From an uncultured Duncaniella sp. (GTDB taxonomy: Bacteria > Bacteroidota > Bacteroidia > Bacteroidales > Muribaculaceae), in assembly GCA_910584825.1 (NCBI GenBank), contig CAJUCI010000011.1, positions 15,190-79,189 on the forward strand: a stretch of 64,000 nucleotides of DNA, written 5' to 3'. Made by a program: the position numbers and the translations under genes. Below, piece by piece: positions 9,593 through 18,356 of the stretch (the stretch's first letter is position 1; the number at the start of each line of letters is the position of its first letter). The notes under the pieces were generated by a model that saw nothing but the letters and a program-made list of their open reading frames with translations, had not been told where the DNA came from and made no database searches.

Positions 9593-10920
9593 GACTTGAT
9601 GGCTGACAGGTTACGCCAGAACTTGCGCAGACGGAAGAACGGCTTGTCCTCGTTGAGACGGGCCACCTTGAGCCACTGCTGCGAGTTGAAGTCGACATCC
9701 CATTCGCATATGCCGTCGAGGCGGAATATGGGGTGGTAGTGCTTTACCTTATACAGCCTCTTGCCTTCGGCGTCATAGGTCTTCCATGCCATTGTGACGG
9801 TGTAGAGGCGGTGAATCTCGGCGGCCAGCAGCGGTGTCAGCTCGTGGTTGTGCAGCAGTCGCTCCACCTGCGAGAGGTTATACCATTTGCCCTTGAATGC
9901 CGAGTTTTTCAGCACGGCCTCCGACTTGGGGCAGCAGATGTAGTGGAATGTATTGCGCCCGCCTGTAGCCTCGCGCGACGTGTACATGTAGCGCAGCGTG
10001 AAGTCAGACTCGTCGAGACGGCTCATGTTGCAGAAGTGGAGCGTGGCACGCTCGAGCGACAGTTTGTCCTGATGGGGCAGGGTCACTGCAGCCGGTGTGT
10101 CAAACATGTGTCCATCAGGGGTCTCGTTGAACTCATCATCGTCGCGCGACAGGTAGAAACTGTTGCCCGAGATTATGATTATCCTGACGGTGGTCGACGC
10201 GCCCTGTCGGCGGTCGCTGCCGTCCATGTCCTGATAGTAGTAGGCCCATATGGTGAAGCATCGCGCGCCGATATAGAAGATGGACACGAGATACAGTATC
10301 ATGGGTATCCACCCGAAGAAAAATTTGTCAGGGACGTTGATGTTAACGTTGATGTAGAAGAGGGTGTAATATGTCCAAGCGATGATTGACAGCACTGCCG
10401 AGATGGCTATCATGAAGAAACGCTGGAATCGCACCTCCTGCGAGAATATCTGCCCGATAAAACCGCGCTCCGATACGTTGCCGAGCACGAGCGCGCACCT
10501 TTGGCATGCCCTATAGCGTTTGCCGCGCACGTATGACCATGCTGCGGTGACGAGTGTGGCCGGACCGATTATGAGGAGCGTGACGAAGGGTATCGAGTTG
10601 TTGAGCGAGGCCGCCTCGTAGAAATATTTTATGTATCCGCGTGAGTATATGAGGCTGATGGCCACCATTATCAGCGCGGAGTAGAATAGCGAGCGGGCGG
10701 CGATGGTGAGTATGAGCGGGCATACTGCGGTGTGGTTGCGCAGTGACGAACGGTCATAGTAGACAAGCGCGCCCGAGAATGCCAGGCATATGATGGGAAT
10801 GAGCAGCGGGGGGATATAGACGCTGAGCAGTATGGGCAGACTCAGCGAACCCCCAGCTATGACCCAGTTGAGCCAAAGGCTGAAGATTGATGTTTCGTGT
10901 GTTAGATTCCTGTCAGACAT
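9589..10920 (-). CDS. Multi-pass membrane protein of unknown function
   Basis: A 443-residue protein with about five or six hydrophobic segments in the first 225 residues (about 18-50, 65-92, 103-125, 163-187, 196-222) and a soluble C-terminal half (about 230-443). A cysteine pair (CQRC, near 138) lies in the loop between helices. I do not recognise the family. It sits between a DPP IV-type peptidase (24-nt gap upstream) and miaA (4-nt overlap downstream), so the three genes probably form one transcript. Confidence 0.75.
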   Translation of the reverse strand: MSDRNLTHETSIFSLWLNWVIAGGSLSLPILLSVYIPPLLIPIICLAFSGALVYYDRSSLRNHTAVCPLILTIAARSLFYSALIMVAISLIYSRGYIKYFYEAASLNNSIPFVTLLIIGPATLVTAAWSYVRGKRYRACQRCALVLGNVSERGFIGQIFSQEVRFQRFFMIAISAVLSIIAWTYYTLFYINVNINVPDKFFFGWIPMILYLVSIFYIGARCFTIWAYYYQDMDGSDRRQGASTTVRIIIISGNSFYLSRDDDEFNETPDGHMFDTPAAVTLPHQDKLSLERATLHFCNMSRLDESDFTLRYMYTSREATGGRNTFHYICCPKSEAVLKNSAFKGKWYNLSQVERLLHNHELTPLLAAEIHRLYTVTMAWKTYDAEGKRLYKVKHYHPIFRLDGICEWDVDFNSQQWLKVARLNEDKPFFRLRKFWRNLSAIKS

Positions 10921-10944
10921 GATAATTCTTCAGGGAGAGTACGG

Positions 10945-13149
10945 TCAGAGATTCTTGTCGAAATAATCGAGCATTTTAGAGTAAACGTTGAGGCGTGAGT
11001 CGCATCCGTAGATGGAGTGATTCATGTTAGGGTAGAGAAACATGTCACAGAATTTCCCGTATGACTGCATAACGGACACATACTGCATTGTGTTCATGAG
11101 ATGCACATTGTCGTCGGCGGTGCCGTGCATTATGAGCAGGGGTATGTCCATATCGGTCAGATGGTTGATTGGCGACGACTCGCGATAGCCCTCGGCATTT
11201 TCCTGCGGGGTGAGCATGTAACGCTCGGAGTAGACGGTGTCATAATAACGCCAGTCGGTGACCGGGGCGATGGCCACGGCGCATGCGAAGGCCGACGAGG
11301 GCATTGAGACGGTCATGAGCGTCTGATAGCCTCCGTAACTCCATCCCGTCAGACCGATGCGCGCGGGGTCGACATAGGGGAGCGATGCGGCCCAGCGGGC
11401 GGCTCCCTGCAGGTCGATGCCCTCGTAGTGGCCGAGGTTCTTGTAGACGATGGTCTCCCATGCGCGTCCTTTGCCGCCTGTGCCGCGCGGGTCGACGCAG
11501 AGCACCACGTAGCCGTGCAGGGCGGCATACTGTGTCCAGTCCACACTCCAGCGGTCAAGCACCTGCTGAGAGCCGGGGCCGCTGTATTGTGTGATAATCA
11601 TCGGGTAACGGCGTGAGGGGTCGAGGTTGACGGGCTTGATGATATATCCGTCCATGCTCACGCCGTCAGGGGTCGTTACGGTGATGAATTCAGGCTTGGG
11701 GGCCGAGGCGTATTTTTGAGCCAGCGAGGCGTTGTCCTCGAGCACGCGCACCTTCTTGTCGGCCGGAGCGGTGTAGAGGGTGCATGCCGGAGGGGTTGTG
11801 GAGTTGCTGTAAGTGACGGCATAGTAGTCCATTGTGGGTGAGAACCATGCCGAGGCTGTGCCATTGGCCGGGGTGAGGTGTTTGGCTACCCCCTTGGCGT
11901 CAACGCGGGTCAGCACACGGTTAATCGGGCCGGTGGCTGTGGTCTGGAAGTAGTGGTTGCCCTTCGCGTCAGAGCCGTAATAGGCCTTCACGTCATAGTC
12001 GCCCGATGTGAGCGTCTTGAGCAGCTGCCCTTCGTAGCTGTAGAGATATGCGTGGGTGTAGCCTGTGCGTGCCGAGAGCACGAGAAATCCGTTGGCGAGA
12101 TAGTGGAGCTGTTCGTAGGTGGCGGGGTTGAGCCATGCTTCGCTCTGCTCGGTGAGTACCGATTTTGCCACGCCCGATTTGGGGTTGATGGCTATAAGCT
12201 CCATGCGCGACTGTGCGCGGTCAAGGGTGGTGACCATCAGTCGGCCCGAGGGGTCGGCGGTGTAGCTTATGCGCGGGATATACTCGATTGACGGGCCGGG
12301 CAGCGCGAGGTCTTTGGTCTTGCGGTTGTCCACGTCATAGCTGTGGAGGGTCACTGTAGAGTTGGGTTCGCCTGCCACAGGATACTTGTAGGTGAAGCTG
12401 CCGGGATAGAGTGCATATTGGCGCATAGGGTCGCATGCGCCCTCGTAGAGCGGGAATGAGTAGGCGGGGACGGCCGACTCATTGTATTTCAGATAGCAGA
12501 GCGTCATGCAGTCAGGAGCCCATGACATGGAGCATGATGTGGCAAATTCCTCCTCATACACCCAGTCGGGCACACCGTTGATGGTGTGGTCAACCGAGCC
12601 GTCGGTCGTGACAGGCACCTCGGTGCCATAGTCGAGCTTTTTGAGATAGATGTTATTGTCGGTAGCCACGAACGCCACCATGCGTCCGTCGGGCGAGAAG
12701 AGGGGTGAGCGTTGCGATGCATGTTCCTCCGAGAGGGGGGTGAGTATGCGGGTACGCAGTTCGTACACGTAATAGGCGGCGCGGGTCGAGTGGCGGTAGA
12801 TTGGCTCGACGCCGGTGGCTATGAGTAGTTTCGAGCCGTCGGGGCTGAGTGTGAAGCTTTCGATGCGCTGGATGGTAGCCTGGCGCGTGTGGGTCACGTC
12901 CATTACGGTCTCGCTCTCGGCGCCGGTGCGTATGTCGTGCTTGACCACACGCTTGCCGTCATCCGACAGGCGCAGATATGCCTGCCCGTCAGGCAGGAAG
13001 TATGGCTCGGCTACGTTGCGTGCCGAATTGTTGGGATAGACGTATGGGGCCATGTCGGCAAAGTTGCTGACGTTGGCTTTGGGGGCTGCTGAGAGGGAGA
13101 GGACGCTCGCCGACGCGGCGAGAATGATGGTTGAAGCTATGTATTTCAT
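10945..13149 (-). CDS. S9B-family dipeptidyl peptidase IV
   Basis: A 734-residue exported serine peptidase that removes Xaa-Pro dipeptides from peptide N-termini. A signal peptide (about 1-22, ending SLSAAP) precedes an eight-bladed beta-propeller (about 40-490) and an alpha/beta-hydrolase domain (about 495-734). Catalytic residues are S604 in GWSYGGYQ, D679 in HGTADDNVH and H711 in MNHSIYG. The propeller carries DWVYEEEF, the glutamate motif that binds the substrate N-terminus in DPP IV. The frame opens at a TTG (13170), but that codon lies inside the promoter box at 13168-13175, so the ATG at 13149 is the start. Confidence 0.95.
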   Translation of the reverse strand: MKYIASTIILAASASVLSLSAAPKANVSNFADMAPYVYPNNSARNVAEPYFLPDGQAYLRLSDDGKRVVKHDIRTGAESETVMDVTHTRQATIQRIESFTLSPDGSKLLIATGVEPIYRHSTRAAYYVYELRTRILTPLSEEHASQRSPLFSPDGRMVAFVATDNNIYLKKLDYGTEVPVTTDGSVDHTINGVPDWVYEEEFATSCSMSWAPDCMTLCYLKYNESAVPAYSFPLYEGACDPMRQYALYPGSFTYKYPVAGEPNSTVTLHSYDVDNRKTKDLALPGPSIEYIPRISYTADPSGRLMVTTLDRAQSRMELIAINPKSGVAKSVLTEQSEAWLNPATYEQLHYLANGFLVLSARTGYTHAYLYSYEGQLLKTLTSGDYDVKAYYGSDAKGNHYFQTTATGPINRVLTRVDAKGVAKHLTPANGTASAWFSPTMDYYAVTYSNSTTPPACTLYTAPADKKVRVLEDNASLAQKYASAPKPEFITVTTPDGVSMDGYIIKPVNLDPSRRYPMIITQYSGPGSQQVLDRWSVDWTQYAALHGYVVLCVDPRGTGGKGRAWETIVYKNLGHYEGIDLQGAARWAASLPYVDPARIGLTGWSYGGYQTLMTVSMPSSAFACAVAIAPVTDWRYYDTVYSERYMLTPQENAEGYRESSPINHLTDMDIPLLIMHGTADDNVHLMNTMQYVSVMQSYGKFCDMFLYPNMNHSIYGCDSRLNVYSKMLDYFDKNL

Positions 13150-13167
13150 AAAAATGAAAGTTACCGG

Positions 13168-13175
13168 CAAAACTA
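13168..13175 (-). promoter_or_regulatory. -7 box for the DPP IV operon
   Basis: The complement reads TAGTTTTG, matching TAnnTTTG, 18 nt before the ATG at 13149. No clear TTTG -33 box is seen. It excludes the TTG at 13170 as the start codon. Confidence 0.6.
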
Positions 13176-13261
13176 TGCCATTGCCTGTACTTTGAGATTT
13201 TTTAGTGTGAGGTGGCCGTGGCTGTGTGACCTTTGGTTAACGGGATGCGCCCCCGAGCTGA

Positions 13262-14848
13262 TTAGAACAGTGACAGCTGGGCCGCATTGTCGTTGGACGG
13301 GCGGCGCGGGGGCTCATGGTATCCGAAGTCGGGGTCATCCTTATGCTGCGACGAGAACCATTCGGTATTGTCGAGGTCATCGTCGAGTTTTACCTTCTTG
13401 GGGCGGCCGCGACGCTTGGACGCGGGCTTGGTCGGCTGAGGCTCGGCAAGGAAAGCGTCGGGCGAGGGGATGGCCTCGCTTTCGCCGTAGCGTTCGGAGG
13501 GTGATGCAGTGGCTGAGTTGGCCGATGAGCGGGCCTGTTCAAGCTCACGCTTGAGTTGCTTGATTTCGTTGCGCAGACGGGCCTCGCTGTTGGCCTGATT
13601 GTAGAGATTGTTCTCGATGGTGTGGCGCAGTGAGGCGTTTTCCTCGTTGAGCCGTGCTATCAGCGCGTCGCGGTCGGCACGCTTCTCCTCCTTGAGGGCC
13701 TCTTTCAGTTCGGTTATGCGCGATTCGAGTTTGGCCTTGATTTGCTCGAATGATACTACCTGGTCATGTATCTGCTCGAGGGCCATCTGCTGCTGACGGC
13801 AGGTGTCCTCGTACTCGTTCCGGGCGGCAGCAGCCTGATTGCGCAGGTCGTTAATCATCTCGTCGCTCATGCGGGTCTTGACCTCGAGCTGCTCGCGCAG
13901 GGTGCTCTGCTCGGCAAGTCGGGCGGTCAGTTCGGCTATGCGCCCGTCGCGCTCGGCCAGCTCCTTTTCATGGCCGGTCGAGTCGGCCTCGCTGTTGGCC
14001 ATCGAGCTTTCCATTTCGGCGATTTTGGCTGTCAGCTCCTCGGCCTCCTTGCTCTTTTCGGAGAGCTTTTGCTCCGTCTCCTCCATCTCTTTGCCCTTGT
14101 CGGCAAGCTGTTGCTCCAACTCCTTGATGCGCGAGTTGGATGAGTCTATGAGTGCGGCATCGGCGGGATTGCGCTTGTCGGAGAAGAATTTCTCCCTCTC
14201 GGCATGGCTCTTGGCCACTTGAGCCTCGAGGTCGTTGATGCGGTCAAGCAGGGCACGCTTCTGACGCTCGATGCTGAGATGCAGTTTGCGGTTCTCCTGG
14301 CGCAGTGATTCGGTGTTCTTGTTGTCAGCCTCGAGGGCGTTGATGCGTCGTTGCAGACGTTCGCGTTCGGCATCGGCGGCCTGCGCGTCTGATGCAGCCG
14401 AGCTGCAGCTGTGGCTGATGGCGCGGTCGAGTCGCGCACGCAGATTTTCGGAAAGCGAATTTAGCAGATATGCGCGCTGGGCTTCGATGGAAAGGCATCG
14501 GCTTATGAAGTCGGGCTGGGCGGCGTTGAATTGCTCGATGATTGCGTCAAAGAGGTCGCCCGGCAGTTCAGGGTCGGCTGAAGTCACATCAGCCTGAGTC
14601 TTGACAGCCTCGCCGTCAGAGTGGCTGTCGCTTGTCGCCGGAGTGGCGTCAGATGCTGCGGCATCGCCGTCAGATGTCTGACCCTCGCGCGCCGTATTAG
14701 CGGCAGACGGGGTAGTCGGGGTAGGCTTCGGCGACATCACACGCGGCTGGGCAGCATAGGTGGGAAGCGATGAGTCATACTCCTCGTCATCCTCCTCGCT
14801 CTCGCCTCCAAACCCAAAGGCATTCATAACTCCTTTCCAGAATGACAT
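13262..14848 (-). CDS. Coiled-coil protein with AT-hook-like motif and C-terminal clamp-binding peptide
   Basis: A 528-residue protein I cannot place in a named family. The N-terminus (about 1-30) is acidic (GESEEDDEEYD) and is followed by a Ser/Thr/Ala-rich linker to about 85. A helical region precedes a long predicted coiled coil (about 150-445) rich in Glu, Lys, Arg, Leu and Gln. Near the C-terminus lies RRGRPKK (479-485), the core of an AT-hook. The last five residues are QLSLF, a match to the bacterial sliding-clamp (DnaN) binding consensus QL[SD]LF. No membrane segment or signal is seen. The parts suggest a cytoplasmic, DNA-associated scaffold linked to replication (inference). It is transcribed alone from a TAnnTTTG promoter at 14892. 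Confidence 0.8.
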   Translation of the reverse strand: MSFWKGVMNAFGFGGESEEDDEEYDSSLPTYAAQPRVMSPKPTPTTPSAANTAREGQTSDGDAAASDATPATSDSHSDGEAVKTQADVTSADPELPGDLFDAIIEQFNAAQPDFISRCLSIEAQRAYLLNSLSENLRARLDRAISHSCSSAASDAQAADAERERLQRRINALEADNKNTESLRQENRKLHLSIERQKRALLDRINDLEAQVAKSHAEREKFFSDKRNPADAALIDSSNSRIKELEQQLADKGKEMEETEQKLSEKSKEAEELTAKIAEMESSMANSEADSTGHEKELAERDGRIAELTARLAEQSTLREQLEVKTRMSDEMINDLRNQAAAARNEYEDTCRQQQMALEQIHDQVVSFEQIKAKLESRITELKEALKEEKRADRDALIARLNEENASLRHTIENNLYNQANSEARLRNEIKQLKRELEQARSSANSATASPSERYGESEAIPSPDAFLAEPQPTKPASKRRGRPKKVKLDDDLDNTEWFSSQHKDDPDFGYHEPPRRPSNDNAAQLSLF

Positions 14849-14891
14849 GTCAAAATATGGTGTTTAAGGTGGGTGTAGTTACTTATTTTCG

Positions 14892-14899
14892 CAAAGTTA
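14892..14899 (-). promoter_or_regulatory. -7 box for the coiled-coil protein gene
   Basis: The complement reads TAACTTTG, a match to TAnnTTTG, 43 nt upstream of the start at 14848. It lies in the 254-nt divergent region 14849-15102, which otherwise holds only the KilA-N promoter and AT-rich sequence. Confidence 0.6.
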
Positions 14900-15067
14900 A
14901 CTCAAATTTCGCATAATAGCTAAGAAATTGGGAAATAAAATTGCATTAGTGGTTAACGAGATGGTGTGCATTTCACACCAAAGAAAATTCAACGGCGTTT
15001 CAAAGGCCGTTTATATCAATTGTAAATATTTTTACAAGCAAGATGTCAGATAATAGTTTATTATCGT

Positions 15068-15075
15068 TATTTTTG
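15068..15075 (+). promoter_or_regulatory. -7 box for the KilA-N gene
   Basis: TATTTTTG matches TAnnTTTG and lies 27 nt before the ATG at 15103. No clear -33 TTTG is seen. Confidence 0.5.
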
Positions 15076-15102
15076 TGACTGACTATCATTACTTAAAAAT
15101 CT

Positions 15103-15909
15103 ATGGCTAAAATCACGGTGCAGAATACGGATATTTCTGTCATAAAATACAATGATGAGGATTATATCAGCCTCACTGATATGGCGAGAAGCCAATTCCA
15201 GGAGCATATCATATTTCGATGGCTCAGTCTGAAAGGCACGATAGAATACCTTGGCGAATGGGAGATGCTGTATAATCCTGATTTTAATTGTACCGATTTC
15301 GGTACAATTAAAAATGCCGCGGGCAGTAATAATTTTGTTTTGTCGGTGAAAACCTGGGTGGAGCGGACTAATGCGATAGGCATTTGTTCCAAGGCCGGAC
15401 GTTATGGCGGAACGTATGCTCACCGCGACATCGCCTATCATTTCGGCATGTGGATTTCTCCTAAATTTCAGCTGCTTCTCGTTAAGGAGTATCAGCGGCT
15501 CAAGGCCGAGGAGCAAAGGTTGCTGGGCTGGTCGGCAAAACGCGAATTGTCAAAGATAAACTACCTGATACATACCGATGCTGTCAGGCAAAATCTTATA
15601 CCCAAGGAGGTGACTCGGACTCAGGCTAATATCATTTATGCTAATGAGGCTGATGTGCTGAATGTTGCAATGTTCGGGATGACTGCCAGGCAATGGCGTG
15701 ACACTAATCCTCAGCTTAAAGGCAACATACGGGATTATGCCACTATAAATGAGCTGATATGTCTTTCTAATATGGAAAATCTCAATGCCGTGTTTATTGA
15801 GCAGGGTTTATCCCAAAGTGAACGGCTTGTCAGATTAAATCAGATAGCAATCCATCAGATGAGCATATTGGAGGGGGGAGGTGATAATGGCCGTAGATTA
15901 TTGAAATGA
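15103..15909 (+). CDS. KilA-N domain protein
   Basis: A 268-residue protein with an N-terminal KilA-N fold (about 5-125: YISLTDMAR, NPDFN, KTWVERTNAIGI, GRYGGTYAHRDIA) and a C-terminal helical part (about 135-268). KilA-N domains occur in phage antirepressors and other DNA-binding proteins. The gene is visibly more AT-rich than its neighbours, which suggests acquisition. It stands alone, with no integrase or other phage gene nearby, and converges on rnfC with a shared terminator. An exact 14-bp inverted repeat lies inside the coding sequence (15282-15313). Confidence 0.88.
   Translation: MAKITVQNTDISVIKYNDEDYISLTDMARSQFQEHIIFRWLSLKGTIEYLGEWEMLYNPDFNCTDFGTIKNAAGSNNFVLSVKTWVERTNAIGICSKAGRYGGTYAHRDIAYHFGMWISPKFQLLLVKEYQRLKAEEQRLLGWSAKRELSKINYLIHTDAVRQNLIPKEVTRTQANIIYANEADVLNVAMFGMTARQWRDTNPQLKGNIRDYATINELICLSNMENLNAVFIEQGLSQSERLVRLNQIAIHQMSILEGGGDNGRRLLK
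15282..15313. repeat. Exact 14-bp inverted repeat inside the KilA-N gene
   Basis: Arms 15282-15295 and 15300-15313 (TTTTAATTGTACCG and its exact complement) flank a 4-nt loop. It encodes the FNCTDFGTIK part of the KilA-N fold. It could form an mRNA hairpin or serve as an operator for the protein itself; it may also be chance. Confidence 0.7.
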
Positions 15910-15948
15910 TTTCCTGCTTCGTCTCACAAATGATATTGCAGAGCTCTG

Positions 15949-15997
15949 AAAAACCGCCCACGGGACATGCTGATTTGCTGACCCGTGGGCGGTTTTT
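15949..15997. terminator. Bidirectional terminator between KilA-N gene and rnfC
   Basis: Arms 15949-15964 and 15982-15997 are exact complements over 16 bp with a 17-nt loop. The GC-rich stem is bordered by A-tracts on the left and T-tracts on the right, so it works as an intrinsic terminator for both convergent genes. Confidence 0.9.
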
Positions 15998-16015
15998 ATG
16001 ATTTGTATGTGGGTG

Positions 16016-17356
16016 TTATGCCTTGGCTGCGGCGGCGCGGGCGCGCATGGCGGCCATGACTTTGGCTTTGCCGACGCGGATGTAGTCGACCAGCGGACGC
16101 GATGCGGGGCAGATGTAGCTGCATGAGCCGCATTCGATACAGTTGGCTATCTTCTCCTGCTCGGCGTCGTCATAGTTTTTCAGGCGCGAGAGGGTGCTGA
16201 GAAGGAACGGCTCGAGACCCATAGGACAGGCGTTGACACATGCGCCGCAACGGATGCACGGCTCGGCCTCGCGACGGTGGGCGTAGCGCGAGTCGAGGAG
16301 TATGCCCGATGTGCCCTTAATCATGGGGGTGTTGAGGGTCGAGGCGGTGCGTCCCATCATGGGGCCGCCGAGGATTATCTTCTCATAGTCCTTATTCTCG
16401 ACGAGTGTGGCAAGGATGGTGCCGAGGGGCACGCGCAGGTTCTTGCCCTCGTTGCCGTCGTGGATGGTGAGCACGCGGTCAAGGATAGGCTCGTTGTGAT
16501 AGACGGCACGGTAGACGGCATAGGCTGTTGCCACGTTCTGGACTATCGAGCCTGTGGCGATGGGGAGTGCGCCTGAGGGCACTTCGCGGCCTGTGACAGC
16601 CTCGATGAGCTGTTTCTCACCGCCCTGGGGATACTTGACCTGCATGGTCATGACCTCGATGCCGGGGACTGAGGCGCATGCCTCGGTCATGGCGGCGATG
16701 GCCTCGGGCTTATTGTTTTCGATGGCGATGATGCCACGGGTCACTCCGGCGGCACGCACGAGGAGCTGGACACCCTTGACTATCTCGCGGGCGTTCTCAC
16801 GCATGAGCATGTCGTCACACGAGAGGCAAGGCTCGCACTCGGCAGCGTTGATGATGACCACCTCGGCCTTTGAGCCGGGAGGGGGCGAGAGCTTGACGTG
16901 GGCGGGGAATGTAGCTCCGCCGAGACCTACGATACCTGCGTCCTTGATAAGGCCGATGATTTCTTTCGGCTCGAGCGCGGCCACTTCGGCCTCGGTACGC
17001 TTGGGCTCTTTGTCGGCCATGGCTGCGGCGTCGGCTTCGCGGTCAGTCTCGTCGCTCTTGATGTAGATGGCCTCGACGGGCATACCCTGGGGGGTGCGGG
17101 CGGTGTCGATTTTGACTACGGTGCCCGATATGGGGGTGTGGACGTGTGCCGAGACGAAACCTCCGGCCTCAGCCACGAGGTCGCCGCGGTTGACATGGTC
17201 GCCCTTCTTGACCACAGGTTTGGCGGGCGCGCCGATGTGCTGCGACACGGGGAGCACTACCTCGGCGGGGAGCGGCATGTTGACGATGGGCTTGCCTGCC
17301 GCTATCTTATTCTCGGCGGGATGCACGCCGCCGATTTTGAATGTATGCAGTTTCAT
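16016..17356 (-). CDS. rnfC: Rnf/Rsx electron transport complex subunit C
   Basis: A 446-residue membrane-associated subunit that oxidises NADH or accepts electrons in the ion-translocating ferredoxin:NAD+ oxidoreductase. The N-terminal barrel-sandwich domain (about 1-110) is followed by the NADH/FMN-binding region (GGATFPAHVKL near 147) and two 4Fe-4S motifs, CIRCGACVNACP (about 365) and CIECGSCSYICP (about 405). The C-terminus is an Ala-rich tail. It follows rnfB by 22 nt. In related genomes rnfD, rnfG, rnfE and rnfA usually follow rnfC; here a terminator and a KilA-N gene follow. Confidence 0.96.
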   Translation of the reverse strand: MKLHTFKIGGVHPAENKIAAGKPIVNMPLPAEVVLPVSQHIGAPAKPVVKKGDHVNRGDLVAEAGGFVSAHVHTPISGTVVKIDTARTPQGMPVEAIYIKSDETDREADAAAMADKEPKRTEAEVAALEPKEIIGLIKDAGIVGLGGATFPAHVKLSPPPGSKAEVVIINAAECEPCLSCDDMLMRENAREIVKGVQLLVRAAGVTRGIIAIENNKPEAIAAMTEACASVPGIEVMTMQVKYPQGGEKQLIEAVTGREVPSGALPIATGSIVQNVATAYAVYRAVYHNEPILDRVLTIHDGNEGKNLRVPLGTILATLVENKDYEKIILGGPMMGRTASTLNTPMIKGTSGILLDSRYAHRREAEPCIRCGACVNACPMGLEPFLLSTLSRLKNYDDAEQEKIANCIECGSCSYICPASRPLVDYIRVGKAKVMAAMRARAAAAKA

Positions 17357-17378
17357 AAAATAATGGCGTGGGGGAGGA

Positions 17379-18260
17379 TTATACGGTGGCCGGTTCTGAC
17401 TTCTTTTCGGGGGCGGGAGCGGCTGCTGCCGGCTCGGCCTTCTTGACGGGGAAGTTCACGGCATGGATGGCGTGGGTCGGGCACTGGTCGACGCACTTCT
17501 TGCAGAGCTTGCACTTCTCGTAGTCGATATATGCAAGATTGTTGGCTACGGTGATGGCTTCGTGGGGGCATGTCTTGGCGCATTTGCCGCAACCGATACA
17601 TGACACCTTGCACTCCTTCATGGCCACTGCGCCCTTCTCCTTATTGGAGCATGCCACATATACGCGCATGCCGCGCGGGCCCTTGTAGCGAAGCTCGATG
17701 ATGGCGCGGGGGCATGCCTTGGTGCATGCGCCACAGCCTACGCACTTGTCCTCGATGACTTCGGGCAGGCCGGTCTCGAGATTCATTCTCATGGCTCCGT
17801 AGGGGCAGGCCTCCACGCAGTCACCGCAACCGAGACATCCGTTGGGGCAAGCTGACTCGCCCGAGCCGAGCGATGCGAGCACGGCGCATGAGGGCGCGCC
17901 TTCGAAGCGGGCGAGGGAGTGACGGAGGTCACACGTGCCGTTACACTTGATTACAGCAATCTTGGGCTTGGTCACCACGGGTGCCAGGCCTACGATTTCG
18001 CCGATTTTCTTCATTACTTCAGCACCTGACGAGGGGCACGAGAGCCCGTCGAGGGTGTCGGCACCTACACAGGCCGCTGCAAAGTCGCGGCATCCGCTGC
18101 GTCCGCAGCCGCCACAGTTGGCTCCGGGCAGCAGGGCTTCGACCTGGTCGATGCGGGGGTCCTCCTGCACATGAAAGCGTTGGGCCACGAAATACAGCAC
18201 GGTGGCTCCGACGATTCCTATGATTCCGAGGACGATGATTGATAGGGTAATTACGTTCAT
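17379..18260 (-). CDS. rnfB: Rnf/Rsx electron transport complex subunit B (ferredoxin-like)
   Basis: A 293-residue subunit with an N-terminal membrane anchor (about 1-25), an RnfB-type cluster site (C49, C52, C57, C75) and four CxxCxxCxxxCP motifs (CLGCGDCVEACP, CVGCGACTKACP, CIGCGKCAKTCP, CKLCKKCVDQCP), so up to five iron-sulfur clusters. The C-terminal tail is Ala/Glu/Pro-rich. It relays electrons between ferredoxin and the membrane core. It lies between rseC and rnfC in one operon. Confidence 0.96.
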   Translation of the reverse strand: MNVITLSIIVLGIIGIVGATVLYFVAQRFHVQEDPRIDQVEALLPGANCGGCGRSGCRDFAAACVGADTLDGLSCPSSGAEVMKKIGEIVGLAPVVTKPKIAVIKCNGTCDLRHSLARFEGAPSCAVLASLGSGESACPNGCLGCGDCVEACPYGAMRMNLETGLPEVIEDKCVGCGACTKACPRAIIELRYKGPRGMRVYVACSNKEKGAVAMKECKVSCIGCGKCAKTCPHEAITVANNLAYIDYEKCKLCKKCVDQCPTHAIHAVNFPVKKAEPAAAAPAPEKKSEPATV

Positions 18261-18356
18261 GGTATGTGATGAAATGTTTATTGAGTCGTGGATTGGATTT
18301 TTGGCAGGTGTGTATTATTTAAGGTCGATGATGGCTGACGGTGGGTGAGGCGGAGG

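Noticed and set aside
13150..13170. TTG start for the DPP IV gene
   Set aside because: The codon falls within the TAnnTTTG box; the ATG at 13149 gives a proper signal peptide. Similar TTG starts at 7001, 21116, 21794, 46862, 50550 and 57660 were set aside for better starts downstream.
15103..15909. Prophage or phage remnant
   Set aside because: Only a single KilA-N gene is present; no integrase, structural or lysis gene or att repeat is visible around it.
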